Shown: positions 15,402 through 23,558 of the stretch, piece by piece
How the letters are laid out: every line of letters begins with the position of its first letter
How positions within the stretch are numbered: position 1 is the stretch's first letter
Assembly (NCBI GenBank): GCA_004298675.1
Contig: SCRI01000069.1
Coordinates: 1-50,232, forward strand
Length of the DNA: 50,232 nucleotides
From: a bacterium
Lineage (GTDB): Bacteria; Vulcanimicrobiota; Vulcanimicrobiia; Vulcanimicrobiales; SCRA01
Reading direction: 5' to 3'
The notes under the pieces: generated by a model
The model's input: the letters and a program-made list of their open reading frames with translations, nothing else
The model's database searches: none
Told to the model about the DNA's origin: nothing
Program-made: the position numbers and the translations under genes

Positions 15402-16430
15402 ATGAACTTCGCCAGCGACAACGTGGCCGGCGCCGCGCCGGAGATCCTCGCGGCGCTGCTTGCCGCCAACGGCGGTGCGGCCGCTCCGTACGGTGCCGAC
15501 GACCTCTCGCGCCGCCTCGAACGGCGCTTCGCCGAAGTCTTCGAGCATGAGGTAGCCGCGTTTCCCGTTGCCACCGGTACCGCGGCCAACGCGTTGGCCC
15601 TGGCCTGCATCACGCCGCCGTTCGGCGCGGTGCTCTGTCACGAGCACGCGCACGTGCAGACCGACGAATGCGGCGCTCCTGAGTTCTTTAGCGGCGGCGC
15701 CAAGCTGCTCACTTCGCCCGGAGAGCACGGCAAGCTCGATGCGACGGCGCTCGAATATGCGCTGGCGCACACGCCCTTCGGCTCGCAGCATGCCATCCAG
15801 CCGGCGGCACTCAGCGTCTCGCAGGTTACGGAGGCCGGCACCGTCTACACGCCGGCTGAGCTCGCGGCCTTGGCGCAGATCGCGCACCGCTACGGATTGA
15901 CCGTCCACATGGACGGCTCACGTTTGGCCAATGCCTTGGTCTCGTTGGACGCTTCGCCCGCACAGGTCACGTGGCGCTGCGGTGTCGACGTGCTCTCGTT
16001 CGGCGCAACCAAGAACGGAGCGCTGGGCGCCGAGGCCGTGATCTTCTTCGACCGCGCACGCAGTAAAGAGCTCCTCTACCGGCGCAAGCGCGCCGGCCAC
16101 CTCTTCTCCAAACAGCGCTTTCTCTCGGCGCAGTTGGAGGCTTATCTCCACGACGGCCTCTGGCTGAGCAATGCGCGACACGCCAACGCTCAAGCGGCGC
16201 GCCTGGCGGTTGGACTGCGGAGCATCCCAGGAGTATCGCTACGCCATCCTGCCGACGCCAACATGGTCTTCGCGGACATGCCCGAGGAGATGATCCGGCG
16301 CCTGCTCGCGGCAGGCGCCTCCTTTCATCGTATCGGCGGGGAGGATGCGACGCTGGTGCGGCTCGTTACAGCGTTCGATACGGACGCGGGCGACGTCGAC
16401 CGCTTCGTCGACGCCGCCCGCGCGGGTTAG
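15402..16430 (+). CDS. ltaE: Low-specificity threonine aldolase
   Basis: A 342-residue fold-type I PLP enzyme that splits threonine into glycine and acetaldehyde. Visible blocks are FASDN at the N-terminus, PYGADDLSRRLE, the cofactor-stacking region HEHAHVQTDECGAPE, VHMDGSRLANA, and the PLP lysine in SFGATKNG. The start ATG has AGGAG five bases upstream and lies seven bases after the LOG gene. It is one of three different threonine-degrading activities in the window. The gene converges on the cytochrome b-c gene with 16 bases between them. Confidence 0.92.
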   Translation: MNFASDNVAGAAPEILAALLAANGGAAAPYGADDLSRRLERRFAEVFEHEVAAFPVATGTAANALALACITPPFGAVLCHEHAHVQTDECGAPEFFSGGAKLLTSPGEHGKLDATALEYALAHTPFGSQHAIQPAALSVSQVTEAGTVYTPAELAALAQIAHRYGLTVHMDGSRLANALVSLDASPAQVTWRCGVDVLSFGATKNGALGAEAVIFFDRARSKELLYRRKRAGHLFSKQRFLSAQLEAYLHDGLWLSNARHANAQAARLAVGLRSIPGVSLRHPADANMVFADMPEEMIRRLLAAGASFHRIGGEDATLVRLVTAFDTDAGDVDRFVDAARAG

Positions 16431-16439
16431 ACCGGCAGC

Positions 16440-16461
16440 GCCGAGGCTACTTGGCTTCGGC
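16440..16461. terminator. Hairpin at the convergent aldolase/cytochrome end
   Basis: GCCGAGGC and GCTTCGGC form an eight-pair stem (one G-T pair) with a six-base loop. It overlaps the stop codon of the cytochrome b-c gene and lies ten bases after the aldolase stop. No T tract follows. It may act on both strands. Confidence 0.3.
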
Positions 16462-17895
16462 CGCGACCTGAGCTTCGGTGACCGGACTGGCCTTGTTGCC
16501 CCAGTCGTTACGAATGTACGTGACGACGGAGGCAATCTGGGCGTTGGTGAGCTGCCCCTTCCACGCCGGCATCGCGCCGTTGTACGGCTTGCCGTCAACG
16601 GTGATCGGCCCGGTCTTGCCCTTCACGACGATATCGATCACGGCCTTGGGATCACCCGTCACCAGCGAATTCTTCGCGAGCGGAGGGAAGGTCCCAGCGA
16701 TGCCGGCGCCGCTGGCGTTGTGGCAAGCCGCGCACTTCTGCAGGTAGACGGCCTTGCCGGCCAGCAGCGGGCTGCCGGCGTTCGCCGCCACGGCCTGCTC
16801 GTGTCCGCAGGCATCGGCGCAGATGCCGACGTTACCACCGCTCTGCTCCGCAGCCTGATTGATCGCCGCCTGACCGTAGATGCCGGTGCCGATGATGCCC
16901 AACACCATGAGCACCGTGATGCCCACGATGAACGGCCGGCGGGAGATCACGCGCGAGGGATTGCGATCGATCCACGGCAGCAGCAGCAAGACGAGCAGGA
17001 AGAGCGTTGGGACGACGATCGTCGCCACCACTTCCATGCTGGGCGGCGCTAAGCGCAGAATGCCGTAGAGCGAGAGAAAGTACCATGCCGGCGAGGGGAC
17101 GAACGTCGAGTTGTTGGGGTCGGCCTTGTTCAGCAACTCCGGCGGGGCGACGATCGCCAGGATCACCATGATCGCGAAAGCCGCAACCGAGACGAGGGTG
17201 TCCATGAACAGCTGGTTCGGCCAGAAGCGACCGGGCTTACGCGTGGGCGGCTTGTCTGCCGCCGGGCCCGCCGCGCCGTTATGACGGAAGATCGTCAAGT
17301 GGCCAACGGCCAGCAGCACCAGCAGCGCCGGCACGAGCCAGACGTGGATGCCGAAGAAGCGATTGACGGTAAGGGTACCCATCGACGGGCCATCTTGCAG
17401 GAAGCCTTTGACCCATTCGCCCAGAATCGGAGCGCTGCCTGAGATGTTGATCGCTACCTGTGACGCGAAGTAGGCGTTCAGGTCCCACGGTAAGAGGTAG
17501 CCGGTCAAGCCCATGACGAGCGTGAACAGGAACAGGATCACGCCGACGACCCACATGATCTCGCGCGGCTTCTTGTAGGCGCCCCAGATCAATACCTGCA
17601 GCAAGTGGAGGGCCACCAGGGCGATCATCACCGAGGCGCCCCAATAGTGGACGCCGATGACGAACTCGCCGAAGTTCACCTTGTCATAGATGAACTTCGT
17701 CGACTCCCACGCCGTCGCCGCCGACGGTGCGTAGTAGAACGTCAGGAAGATACCGGTGACGATCTGAATGACGAGCGCGACCATGGTCGCGCTGCCGAAG
17801 ACGTACCAGTAGCTGGCACCGCCCGGCACGTCTTCCGTCAGGAACGTCTTGATCTGGCCAACGATGCCGGTACGTTCCTCGAGCCACTGTAACAT
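16447..17895 (-). CDS. Cytochrome b fused to a C-terminal cytochrome c domain
   Basis: A 482-residue membrane protein of a quinol:acceptor (bc-type) complex. Haem b ligands are paired in helix B (HYWGASVMIALVALH, 13 residues between His) and helix D (HVWLVPALLVLLAVGH, 14 between). The 13/14 pattern is that of b6-type cytochromes. The subunit IV-like half follows. The quinol-site PEWY motif reads PAWY near residue 268, losing the usual Glu. After the last helix a soluble domain has CAACH near 388 and a Met ligand in GAMPAWKG, so one c-type haem is fused on. The start is ATG at 17895 behind GGAGGT. It follows the Rieske gene by 22 bases. A nearby C-x3-C-x-H stretch is not a haem motif. Confidence 0.92.
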   Translation of the reverse strand: MLQWLEERTGIVGQIKTFLTEDVPGGASYWYVFGSATMVALVIQIVTGIFLTFYYAPSAATAWESTKFIYDKVNFGEFVIGVHYWGASVMIALVALHLLQVLIWGAYKKPREIMWVVGVILFLFTLVMGLTGYLLPWDLNAYFASQVAINISGSAPILGEWVKGFLQDGPSMGTLTVNRFFGIHVWLVPALLVLLAVGHLTIFRHNGAAGPAADKPPTRKPGRFWPNQLFMDTLVSVAAFAIMVILAIVAPPELLNKADPNNSTFVPSPAWYFLSLYGILRLAPPSMEVVATIVVPTLFLLVLLLLPWIDRNPSRVISRRPFIVGITVLMVLGIIGTGIYGQAAINQAAEQSGGNVGICADACGHEQAVAANAGSPLLAGKAVYLQKCAACHNASGAGIAGTFPPLAKNSLVTGDPKAVIDIVVKGKTGPITVDGKPYNGAMPAWKGQLTNAQIASVVTYIRNDWGNKASPVTEAQVAAEAK

Positions 17896-17917
17896 GGGAC
17901 CTCCTTGCGAGACGGGG

Positions 17918-18568
17918 CTAGCTGTAGGCGATGACGATGCGGTCGGGTACCGCCGTCTCGTACTGAATCCAGGTGATCTCCGCCGTTCCGGACTGTTCGC
18001 GCATCGGCAACGGATCCAGACCGCGCGGAGCGGGTCCGGACTCGTGCTTACCGAGTTTGCTGTAGACGGAGCCATGGCACGGGCAGATGAACTTACCTGC
18101 GCCGTCGTCCCAATTGTAACGGCAACCGAGGTGTGGACAGATCGGACTGAAGATGACGAAGCCCATCGTAACGACCGGGTATTTCACGTCGCCGCCCTTG
18201 ACCGCGAAAATGTCGGGACGTTCGGCTTGCAGCTGCTGCTGCTCGGCCCCCGTCAAGCGCAAACCCCACACGTACTCGCGGCTCGAGGTCTCCAGATAGC
18301 CGTCCTGAGCCTTGTGCGTAAAGTACAGTTTCATCGGCGCGGCGCTTCCACCGCTCGAAAGGGCATCGAACTCTTTGGATTCGAGTGGCGCCCAACGCTT
18401 GGTGCCGGAGAGCACTTCTTCGGTAGGAACGAGCGAGCCGATCAGCGATACGGCCAACGTCACTCCGACGAGGCCTCCAAGCGTGACGGTAGCCCGCGCT
18501 AGAAACGTCCGGCGCGAGATTTCTTGAGGTGTTCCGGGGTCATCGTAGGCGGTGGCGTGTTCTGCCAT
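17918..18568 (-). CDS. Rieske iron-sulfur subunit of the bc-type complex
   Basis: A 216-residue protein with a twin-arginine type N-terminus (ISRRTFLARA) followed by a membrane helix, and a Rieske domain. The cluster-binding boxes are CPHLGC near 148 and CPCHGS near 164. It passes one electron from quinol to the cytochrome c domain. The start ATG has GGAGG eight bases upstream. The gene order Rieske, cytochrome b-c forms a compact two-gene operon encoding all redox centres of the complex. It is divergent from an EamA transporter across 104 bases; that gap has a perfect TTGACA (18623-18628) facing the transporter, but no matching -10. Confidence 0.94.
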   Translation of the reverse strand: MAEHATAYDDPGTPQEISRRTFLARATVTLGGLVGVTLAVSLIGSLVPTEEVLSGTKRWAPLESKEFDALSSGGSAAPMKLYFTHKAQDGYLETSSREYVWGLRLTGAEQQQLQAERPDIFAVKGGDVKYPVVTMGFVIFSPICPHLGCRYNWDDGAGKFICPCHGSVYSKLGKHESGPAPRGLDPLPMREQSGTAEITWIQYETAVPDRIVIAYS

Positions 18569-18672
18569 TCAGGTGCCCTCCGGGGGAGGAGAATACGGGC
18601 CACGAGAACGGGCTCCTGCTTCTTGACAACTCGCTGTGGCATTTCCCGGCATGCATGCGGTACAGTTGAGAA

Positions 18673-19653
18673 ATGACCACGGCGCAGACGCAGCAGATCA
18701 CGACCGCGATGCGAGAACGGCGCTCGAGATTCGTGGGCGCCATACTGGTAGCCCTTTCCGCTTGCTGCTTCGCCACGCTGGGTATCTTCGGCAAGCTGCT
18801 GATGGCGCGCGGTCTGGACCTGCAAAGCACCCTGGCATGGCGCTTCGGCGGGGCAGCGTTGATCCTCTTGTTCTGGATGCTGCTGCGCGCGCGCTGGCGC
18901 ATCCCGCTTGCGCAATTCGCGATCGCCTTCGCGATGGGCGCGATCGGCTATGCCTTGCAAGCCACGCTGTACTTCGTGGCGATGGACCACATCGGGGTCG
19001 GTCTGACTTCACTGCTCCTCTACACGTATCCGGCCTTCGTGGCGCTGTTGGCGTGGCTGGTGGATCACGAGCGTCCGACGCGCCGGCGTCTGGTCGCGCT
19101 GGGGATCGCCTTTATCGGGACCTCGCTCGCCGCCGATCCGCGTGGTCCCCATCCCGACATGGTCGGGTTGGTCGTGGGGCTCGCCACCGGGGCCTGGTAT
19201 GCCGTCTATCTCACGGTTGGCACGCGCTTGGTGCGCGAGGTCGATTCGCTGGCGGCCAGCGGTTACGTCTGCTTAGGCGCCGCGGCCTCGTTCCTGACCG
19301 TCGCCATCGGAGGCCACGGTTTGGATCTGCCGCGCTCCGGCGTCTCACTTGCGCTCGTGGCGGGCATCGTGGTCGTGGCCACGGTCATCCCCATCATCGC
19401 GCTCTTCGCGGGGATGCGGCGGCTGGGGACCCCACGCGCGGCGCTGCTCTCCACGCTCGAGCCGGTGGTGACGGTGGCACTCGGTGCGATGATCCTCGGT
19501 GAGCGGTTCGGGGCGAGCGAACTAGGCGGCGGCGCCTTGATCGTGGCGGCGTTGATCCTCCTCCAAGTCGGCGTGTCTCCGGCGTCCGGCGGGCCGGACC
19601 CTAGCTTCGCAGGACGACAGGAAGACGCCAGGGGGCCGCGTATGCGTTCGTAG
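18673..19653 (+). CDS. EamA/DMT-family transporter
   Basis: A 326-residue membrane protein with two EamA repeats and about ten helices. The first repeat starts ACCFATLGIFGKLLMARG, and the second ends with LSTLEPVVTVALGAMILGE, the usual closing block of the family. An Arg/Gln-rich cytosolic N-terminus and a short polar C-terminal tail flank the core. The substrate is unknown. The start is ATG at 18673 with no strong ribosome site. The next gene, a TlpA-like redoxin, starts one base after this stop, so the two are coupled. Confidence 0.87.
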   Translation: MTTAQTQQITTAMRERRSRFVGAILVALSACCFATLGIFGKLLMARGLDLQSTLAWRFGGAALILLFWMLLRARWRIPLAQFAIAFAMGAIGYALQATLYFVAMDHIGVGLTSLLLYTYPAFVALLAWLVDHERPTRRRLVALGIAFIGTSLAADPRGPHPDMVGLVVGLATGAWYAVYLTVGTRLVREVDSLAASGYVCLGAAASFLTVAIGGHGLDLPRSGVSLALVAGIVVVATVIPIIALFAGMRRLGTPRAALLSTLEPVVTVALGAMILGERFGASELGGGALIVAALILLQVGVSPASGGPDPSFAGRQEDARGPRMRS

Positions 19654-19654
19654 G

Positions 19655-20212
19655 ATGAAGCGTGGTCGTTTTCTCATGGGGTTGGCTGCGGGCACGGCAC
19701 TCGTGCCGGAGCTCGACGGACGCGCCGTGGCCTCCAGGCTAGCCGGGGATCATGCCCGTGCCTCGTTCTCACGCGGCGCCATCGCGCCCGGACATCCCAT
19801 GCCTGCGATGACGGCCCCGCTCGTAGATGGGCAAGAATTTTCGCTTGCCTCATTACGCGGCCACCCGCTGTGGATCAACTGCTTCGCGACGTGGTGCCAG
19901 CCGTGCAACGAAGAGATGCCGACCATCGTCTCCATCGCGCGGCGCAACGCCGGGCGCGGCCTGCGGGTGCTGGGCATCTCGATGAGCGAGGACGCCGCCG
20001 TCATACCGCCCTTCGTTAAACGTTACGCCATCCCGTTTCCGGTCGTGCTCGACCACGAGCAGGCGACGAAGACCTGGGGCATTACCGACATCCCAACTTC
20101 CATCTTTCTCGATGCGCACGGAATCGTGCGCGAGGTACACCTCGGGGAATTGGATGCGGCCGGCGCGAGCCGAGCCGTCGCCGCCGTCCTCGCCAAATCC
20201 AAACGCGGCTGA
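19655..20212 (+). CDS. Exported TlpA/ResA-like thiol-disulfide redoxin
   Basis: A 185-residue protein with an N-terminal signal or anchor and a thioredoxin fold. The active site is FATWCQPCNEEMP, a CxxC as in TlpA/ResA, and the cis-Pro loop is TDIPTS. The segment between holds the AhpC/TSA-type core (RVLGISMSEDAAV). Such proteins reduce apocytochrome c or other extracytoplasmic thiols. The ATG is one base after the EamA stop. Nearby c-type haem and copper proteins give plausible clients, but this is inference. Confidence 0.87.
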   Translation: MKRGRFLMGLAAGTALVPELDGRAVASRLAGDHARASFSRGAIAPGHPMPAMTAPLVDGQEFSLASLRGHPLWINCFATWCQPCNEEMPTIVSIARRNAGRGLRVLGISMSEDAAVIPPFVKRYAIPFPVVLDHEQATKTWGITDIPTSIFLDAHGIVREVHLGELDAAGASRAVAAVLAKSKRG

Positions 20213-20279
20213 GCCTGTAACCGATCGCGCTCCGCGGGTGTTTCCGGTTCGTCACGCATACACCGCAAGGGCGCACCTC

Positions 20280-21206
20280 ATGAACAAATCACAGGCGATG
20301 GGTTCCGCCGAGTGGATCCTGCTGCTGGTACTCGCGACGATCTGGGGCGGATCGTTCTACCTTTTCAAAGTACTGGTGGCGGTTTTGCCACCGCTGACTA
20401 TCGTGCTCGGCCGCGTGAGTTTCGCAGCGGTCGCTCTGCTCGCCATCGTCTACCTCAGCGGCCAGCGCATGCCGGCCACGCCGCGTGCGTGGGCGCCGTT
20501 CTTCGTGCTGGGCGCCTTCAACAACGTGATACCGTTTGCGCTGATCATTTGGGGCGAGACGCGCATCGCCAGCGGCCTCGCGGCGATCCTCAACGCCACC
20601 ACGCCGCTGTTCACGATCGTGCTGGCACACCTGCTGACGCACGAGGAGCGCCTGACGCCGCCGAAACTCATCGGCGTCCTCTTCGGCCTCACCGGCGTCG
20701 TCGTGCTGATGGGCTCGTCGGCGCTGCACGGGTTGAGCCTACGCAGCATCGCGCAGCTCGCCGTCCTAGCGGCCGCCGTCTCCTACGGCTACGCCGGCAT
20801 CTACGGACGGCGTTTCAAAGCGACACCGCCGCTCGTTACCGCCGCGGGGCAGGTCAGTGCCTCGACGCTGATGGCGATTCCGCTGGCGTTGATGGTGGAC
20901 CGTCCGTGGACGTTGCCTGCACCGGGTTGGGAGACGTGGAGCGCGCTACTGGCGTTGGCGCTGCTCTGCACGGCCGTGGCTTACGTGATGTTCTTCCGCA
21001 TCCTCGCCGTCGCCGGTGCTACCAACGCATCGCTGGTGACGTTCTTGGTGCCGATCGGCGCGCTCGTGCTGGGGATGCGGCTGCTGGGAGAGCACCCGTC
21101 TGCCAGCGACATGCTCGGCATGCTGCTCATCTTCGGCGGGCTAGCCATGATCGACGGCCGCATCTTGACGTTGCGGCAGAGGCTGCGCGAACGCCGCGCG
21201 ACCTGA
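20280..21206 (+). CDS. EamA/DMT-family transporter
   Basis: A 308-residue ten-helix EamA protein. The first helix has ATIWGGSFYLFKVLV, repeat 1 has ALIIWGETRIASGLAAILNATTPLF, and repeat 2 ends FLVPIGALVLGMRLLGE. The start is ATG at 20280, 67 bases after the redoxin stop; the open frame upstream overlaps the redoxin gene and is not conserved. A strong hairpin terminator follows at 21223. The substrate is unknown; close relatives are annotated as amino-acid or metabolite exporters. Confidence 0.88.
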   Translation: MNKSQAMGSAEWILLLVLATIWGGSFYLFKVLVAVLPPLTIVLGRVSFAAVALLAIVYLSGQRMPATPRAWAPFFVLGAFNNVIPFALIIWGETRIASGLAAILNATTPLFTIVLAHLLTHEERLTPPKLIGVLFGLTGVVVLMGSSALHGLSLRSIAQLAVLAAAVSYGYAGIYGRRFKATPPLVTAAGQVSASTLMAIPLALMVDRPWTLPAPGWETWSALLALALLCTAVAYVMFFRILAVAGATNASLVTFLVPIGALVLGMRLLGEHPSASDMLGMLLIFGGLAMIDGRILTLRQRLRERRAT

Positions 21207-21222
21207 CGCCGGCACGCAAGCA

Positions 21223-21255
21223 AGAAGCCCCGCTCCCTGACGGGACGGGGCTTCT
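21223..21255. terminator. Strong bidirectional hairpin between EamA gene and tRNA
   Basis: AGAAGCCCCG and CGGGGCTTCT form a perfect ten-pair stem whose loop contains an inner TCCC/GGGA pairing. It sits 16 bases after the EamA stop and 4 bases beyond the tRNA 3' end. On the tRNA strand the stem ends in CTTCTTGCTT, a modest T-rich tail. It probably ends both transcripts. Confidence 0.7.
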
Positions 21256-21259
21256 ACGA

Positions 21260-21335
21260 TGGAGCGGGAGACGAGGCTCGAACTCGCGACCCTCAGCTTG
21301 GGAAGCTGATGCTCTACCAACTGAGCTACTCCCGC
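21260..21335 (-). tRNA. tRNA-Gly (anticodon CCC)
   Basis: On the minus strand a 73-base cloverleaf followed by an encoded CCA. Acceptor arms are GCGGGAG and CTCCCGC with discriminator T. The D arm is GCTC...GAGC. The anticodon arm is TCAGC-TTCCCAA-GCTGA, giving anticodon CCC, which reads GGG. The T arm is GCGAG-TTCGAGC-CTCGT. CCA is in the DNA at 21260-21262. All stems pair, with one G-T in the T stem. Confidence 0.96.
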
Positions 21336-21459
21336 GTCGAGGCTCCGGGGTTCGCCGCTACCGTTGCCCCTCCTGCCGCAAGCCCCAGACGCGGAAGGGC
21401 GCTATTCGCAAGCCCGAGAAAGGCCATCGCAACTCCATGCGGATCGAGGGAGCGCGCTT

Positions 21460-21954
21460 TTGACCCAAAGTATTGTCGCGGGACTCTTCGTCGCCGCTTT
21501 TCTCGTCGTCGCTGTCTACCGGCAGTCGCGCGAGCGCCGCGTTTCGCCGGTGGGCATGTGGATCTCGCCCGCGATTCTGCTGCTGCTCACCGCCGCCGTC
21601 GTCGCCCTCGACCGGCTCGCCTCGCCGCTCACGATGACGGTGGTTGCGCTAGCCGTCGTGGCCGGCGTACCGCTGGGCATCGCACAGGGCTCCCACTGCA
21701 GCATCGAGATCGATCGCGCCGCCCGCCGCATCGTCTACAAGTCCAACCCCGCCGCCATCGCCATCTTTCTTGCCGCACTGGGCTTTCGCTTCGGTGTCAA
21801 GATGGCTACCGGTGCACTCGCCTCACCGCATCCGCTGACGGGTCTGCCCGCGCTAGCCAGCACCGCCGCTCTGGCACTAGCGGTAGGGATGGTGATCGGC
21901 GTCCGCATTCACTTGCAGCGCTGCTACCGCGCGGCGATTCTGCCGGCGGCGTGA
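21460..21954 (+). CDS. Small integral membrane protein, DUF1453/CcdC-like
   Basis: A 164-residue protein with about five hydrophobic helices separated by short basic loops; the middle has the small-protein pattern SIEIDRAARRIVYKSNP. Overall helix layout and the RVSPVGMWISPAILL start resemble DUF1453 (CcdC-type) proteins, whose role is unknown or linked to cytochrome maturation. That match is by eye and tentative. The start is TTG at 21460, with GAGGGAG seven bases upstream; the frame extends to 21364 but without a ribosome site. It is followed after nine bases by a 69-residue gene, likely cotranscribed. Confidence 0.65.
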   Translation: MTQSIVAGLFVAAFLVVAVYRQSRERRVSPVGMWISPAILLLLTAAVVALDRLASPLTMTVVALAVVAGVPLGIAQGSHCSIEIDRAARRIVYKSNPAAIAIFLAALGFRFGVKMATGALASPHPLTGLPALASTAALALAVGMVIGVRIHLQRCYRAAILPAA

Positions 21955-21963
21955 GGAGGAGCG

Positions 21964-22173
21964 ATGGGTGAGGAGCACATCGATCCGCTGCTGCGCGAAA
22001 TCGCCGCGAAGACCGGACCGATCACCCTCAACGTCCGCGCCGACAACGGCCACGTCACCGCGGAATGGTACGACTACGGTAACGTCTACGGGTGTTACCG
22101 GAGCGCCGAGGGCGCCACGCTCGCAGAGGCCCTCGCGGCGGCGGTCTCCGAGATTCGCGCTGAGCGCGACTAA
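21964..22173 (+). CDS. Hypothetical 69-residue cytosolic protein
   Basis: A short acidic protein without signal or membrane segment. It has a beta-rich middle (ITLNVRADNGHVTAEWYDYG) and a helical Ala/Glu-rich end (EGATLAEALAAAVSEIRAE). I do not recognise the family. Its reality is supported by an excellent ribosome site (GAGGAG) just before ATG and tight spacing after the DUF1453-like gene. Its stop overlaps by four bases the stop of the converging SCO gene. Confidence 0.7.
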   Translation: MGEEHIDPLLREIAAKTGPITLNVRADNGHVTAEWYDYGNVYGCYRSAEGATLAEALAAAVSEIRAERD

Positions 22174-22718
22174 AGCGCTGGAAGCGCGGAGAGCACCGCG
22201 TCCGCCGCAGCAGTCGAGAGCAGCAGCCGCTTAGCCAGACGCCCCCTGCGGTCGATCAGGTAGATCACCGTGCTATGCACGTCTGGCACTCCATCCTTGC
22301 CCGCCTGCGCCACCACGCCGTACGCGCGCATGAAGCGCGCGACGTCGCCGGGCGCACCGCTCGCTAGGATCCAACGCCCGCTGTTAGCACCCATCGTCGT
22401 GGCCAAGCGCGCCATCACAAACGGCGTGTCGTAGCGCGGATCGAGCGTCACCGTCAAGAGCCGCGCATCGCGATGCGCCGCGGACAACCGTCGCTGCAAC
22501 TGTGCGAAGACGGCATTGGCCAGAGGGCAGGCATCGGTACAGCGCGTGGCCGCGAACGTCATGACGACCGGATGCCCGCGCAGCGCCGCCAGCGTGAACC
22601 GCTCACCCCGCTGATCGATCAACGGTATCGTACTCACAACCGGTGTAAGGACCGCGCGCGCAGGCACGGCGTGCGCTCCAGCGGCAAGCAGGACGAGCAG
22701 CGCAAGCATCCATCGCAT
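22170..22718 (-). CDS. SCO1/SenC-family copper chaperone or thiol reductase
   Basis: A 182-residue exported protein with a signal peptide (MLALLVLLAAGAHAVPARA) and a thioredoxin-like SCO fold. The copper/redox motif is TRCTDACPL (C-x3-C-P), and the distal His is in DVHSTVIYLID. The family delivers copper to, or reduces, the Cu-A site of cytochrome oxidase subunit II. It is divergent from a type-1 cupredoxin lipoprotein across 116 bases, and a Cu-A-like cupredoxin lies at 2346. No oxidase is in view, so the client is inferred only. Confidence 0.9.
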   Translation of the reverse strand: MRWMLALLVLLAAGAHAVPARAVLTPVVSTIPLIDQRGERFTLAALRGHPVVMTFAATRCTDACPLANAVFAQLQRRLSAAHRDARLLTVTLDPRYDTPFVMARLATTMGANSGRWILASGAPGDVARFMRAYGVVAQAGKDGVPDVHSTVIYLIDRRGRLAKRLLLSTAAADAVLSALPAL

Positions 22719-22749
22719 CGCCGTTCTTCTACACCGGAAACATGAAGAG

Positions 22750-22773
22750 TGGCTGAATGGATTACTTCAGCCA
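22750..22773. promoter_or_regulatory. Hairpin in the SCO/cupredoxin divergent gap
   Basis: TGGCTGAA and TTCAGCCA form a perfect eight-pair inverted repeat with an eight-base spacer. It lies 31 bases upstream of the SCO start on one side and 61 bases upstream of the cupredoxin start on the other. It could be an operator for a dimeric regulator serving both copper genes, or an RNA stem in the leader. I recognise no known metal-regulator consensus. Confidence 0.35.
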
Positions 22774-22834
22774 TTTCTCAGTCGACGGCCATACCGTCAT
22801 GGTAACGCTTCCAGTCACACCCAAAGGAGCAACC

Positions 22835-23467
22835 ATGGCCGTCGCCACTTCCGCTAAAGTCCTCAGGATCGCACTGTCGTCGGCCTGCATCGCCGCGCTC
22901 GCCGCCTGCGGCGGCGGCGGGTCGAGCGGCAGCGCTTACTCGCCGCCCCAAATGGGTACGCCGCCAACCAGCTCGCCGACCTCAATGCCGACGTCCACCC
23001 AGCAAGTGATCTCGCTGGCGTTGCCGCAAAGCACCATCGGGCAAGTCAACGATCCAACCTGGGGCCTCATCGGCGGATACACGCAGAGCACCGGCTCGCA
23101 AGTACTCGCCTTCGCCCCCGGCTCCCAAGTCATGCTGCGCAATCTCGCCTCGAGCACGCCGCATACTCTAAACGTGATCGCCTCCGGCGTAACTCCCGGA
23201 ACGCCCTTCCCAGCCACGGCGCCCTCGCTGAACGCGTCGGGCGGCTCCACCATCGGCTCCGGATTCGCCAGCGGCTCGCTGAACGGCGGGCAACTCGCCG
23301 GACCGTTCACGCTGACACAGGGAACGTACTATATCGGCTGCGCCTACCATTACGCGAGCAACGGCATGCGTGACGTGCTGATCGTGCAAACCGGCGCGGT
23401 GCCGGGGCCCCAGGCAACGCCACCGCCGTCGGGCGGCGGGAATCCGTGCCCCGGCGGTTACTGCTGA
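22835..23467 (+). CDS. Type-1 cupredoxin lipoprotein
   Basis: A 210-residue protein. A lipobox reading LAAC follows a short hydrophobic signal, and a Gly/Ser/Thr/Pro-rich linker follows the lipidated Cys. The C-terminal half is a plastocyanin-like domain: first His in SSTPHTLNV, then GCAYHYASNGM, giving Cys-x2-His-x5-Met, close to the type-1 copper pattern Cys-x2-His-x4-Met. A Gly/Pro-rich tail ends in CPGGYC. It is probably a membrane-attached electron carrier. The start is ATG at 22835 with AAAGGAG five bases upstream; an ATG-less extension to 22757 would run through the hairpin. The SCO gene is its divergent neighbour. Confidence 0.8.
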   Translation: MAVATSAKVLRIALSSACIAALAACGGGGSSGSAYSPPQMGTPPTSSPTSMPTSTQQVISLALPQSTIGQVNDPTWGLIGGYTQSTGSQVLAFAPGSQVMLRNLASSTPHTLNVIASGVTPGTPFPATAPSLNASGGSTIGSGFASGSLNGGQLAGPFTLTQGTYYIGCAYHYASNGMRDVLIVQTGAVPGPQATPPPSGGGNPCPGGYC

Positions 23468-23486
23468 TCCGCGCGATCGCTGTGGC

Positions 23487-23524
23487 GGCGGCACCGCTCG
23501 ACACCCGGTCCGGGCGGTGCCGCC
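23487..23524. terminator. Hairpin between convergent cupredoxin and anti-sigma genes
   Basis: GGCGGCACCGC and GCGGTGCCGCC pair perfectly over eleven bases with a 16-base loop. The hairpin sits in the 91-base gap between the cupredoxin stop and the anti-sigma stop. Neither side has a T run, so it may be a rho-type pause or an mRNA-stabilising end. Confidence 0.45.
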
Positions 23525-23558
23525 CGCGCGCGTACGAGATGCCGCAAACCAAGCGAAT

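Noticed and set aside
16790-16815. A Cys-x3-Cys-x-His stretch in the cytochrome b-c protein, considered as a second haem c site.
   Set aside because: The haem c motif needs Cys-x2-Cys-His; spacing here does not fit. Only CAACH near residue 388 qualifies.
18623-18672. A full sigma-70 promoter for the EamA gene at 18673.
   Set aside because: TTGACA at 18623-18628 is perfect, but no acceptable -10 lies 16-19 bases downstream, so only the -35 match was mentioned.
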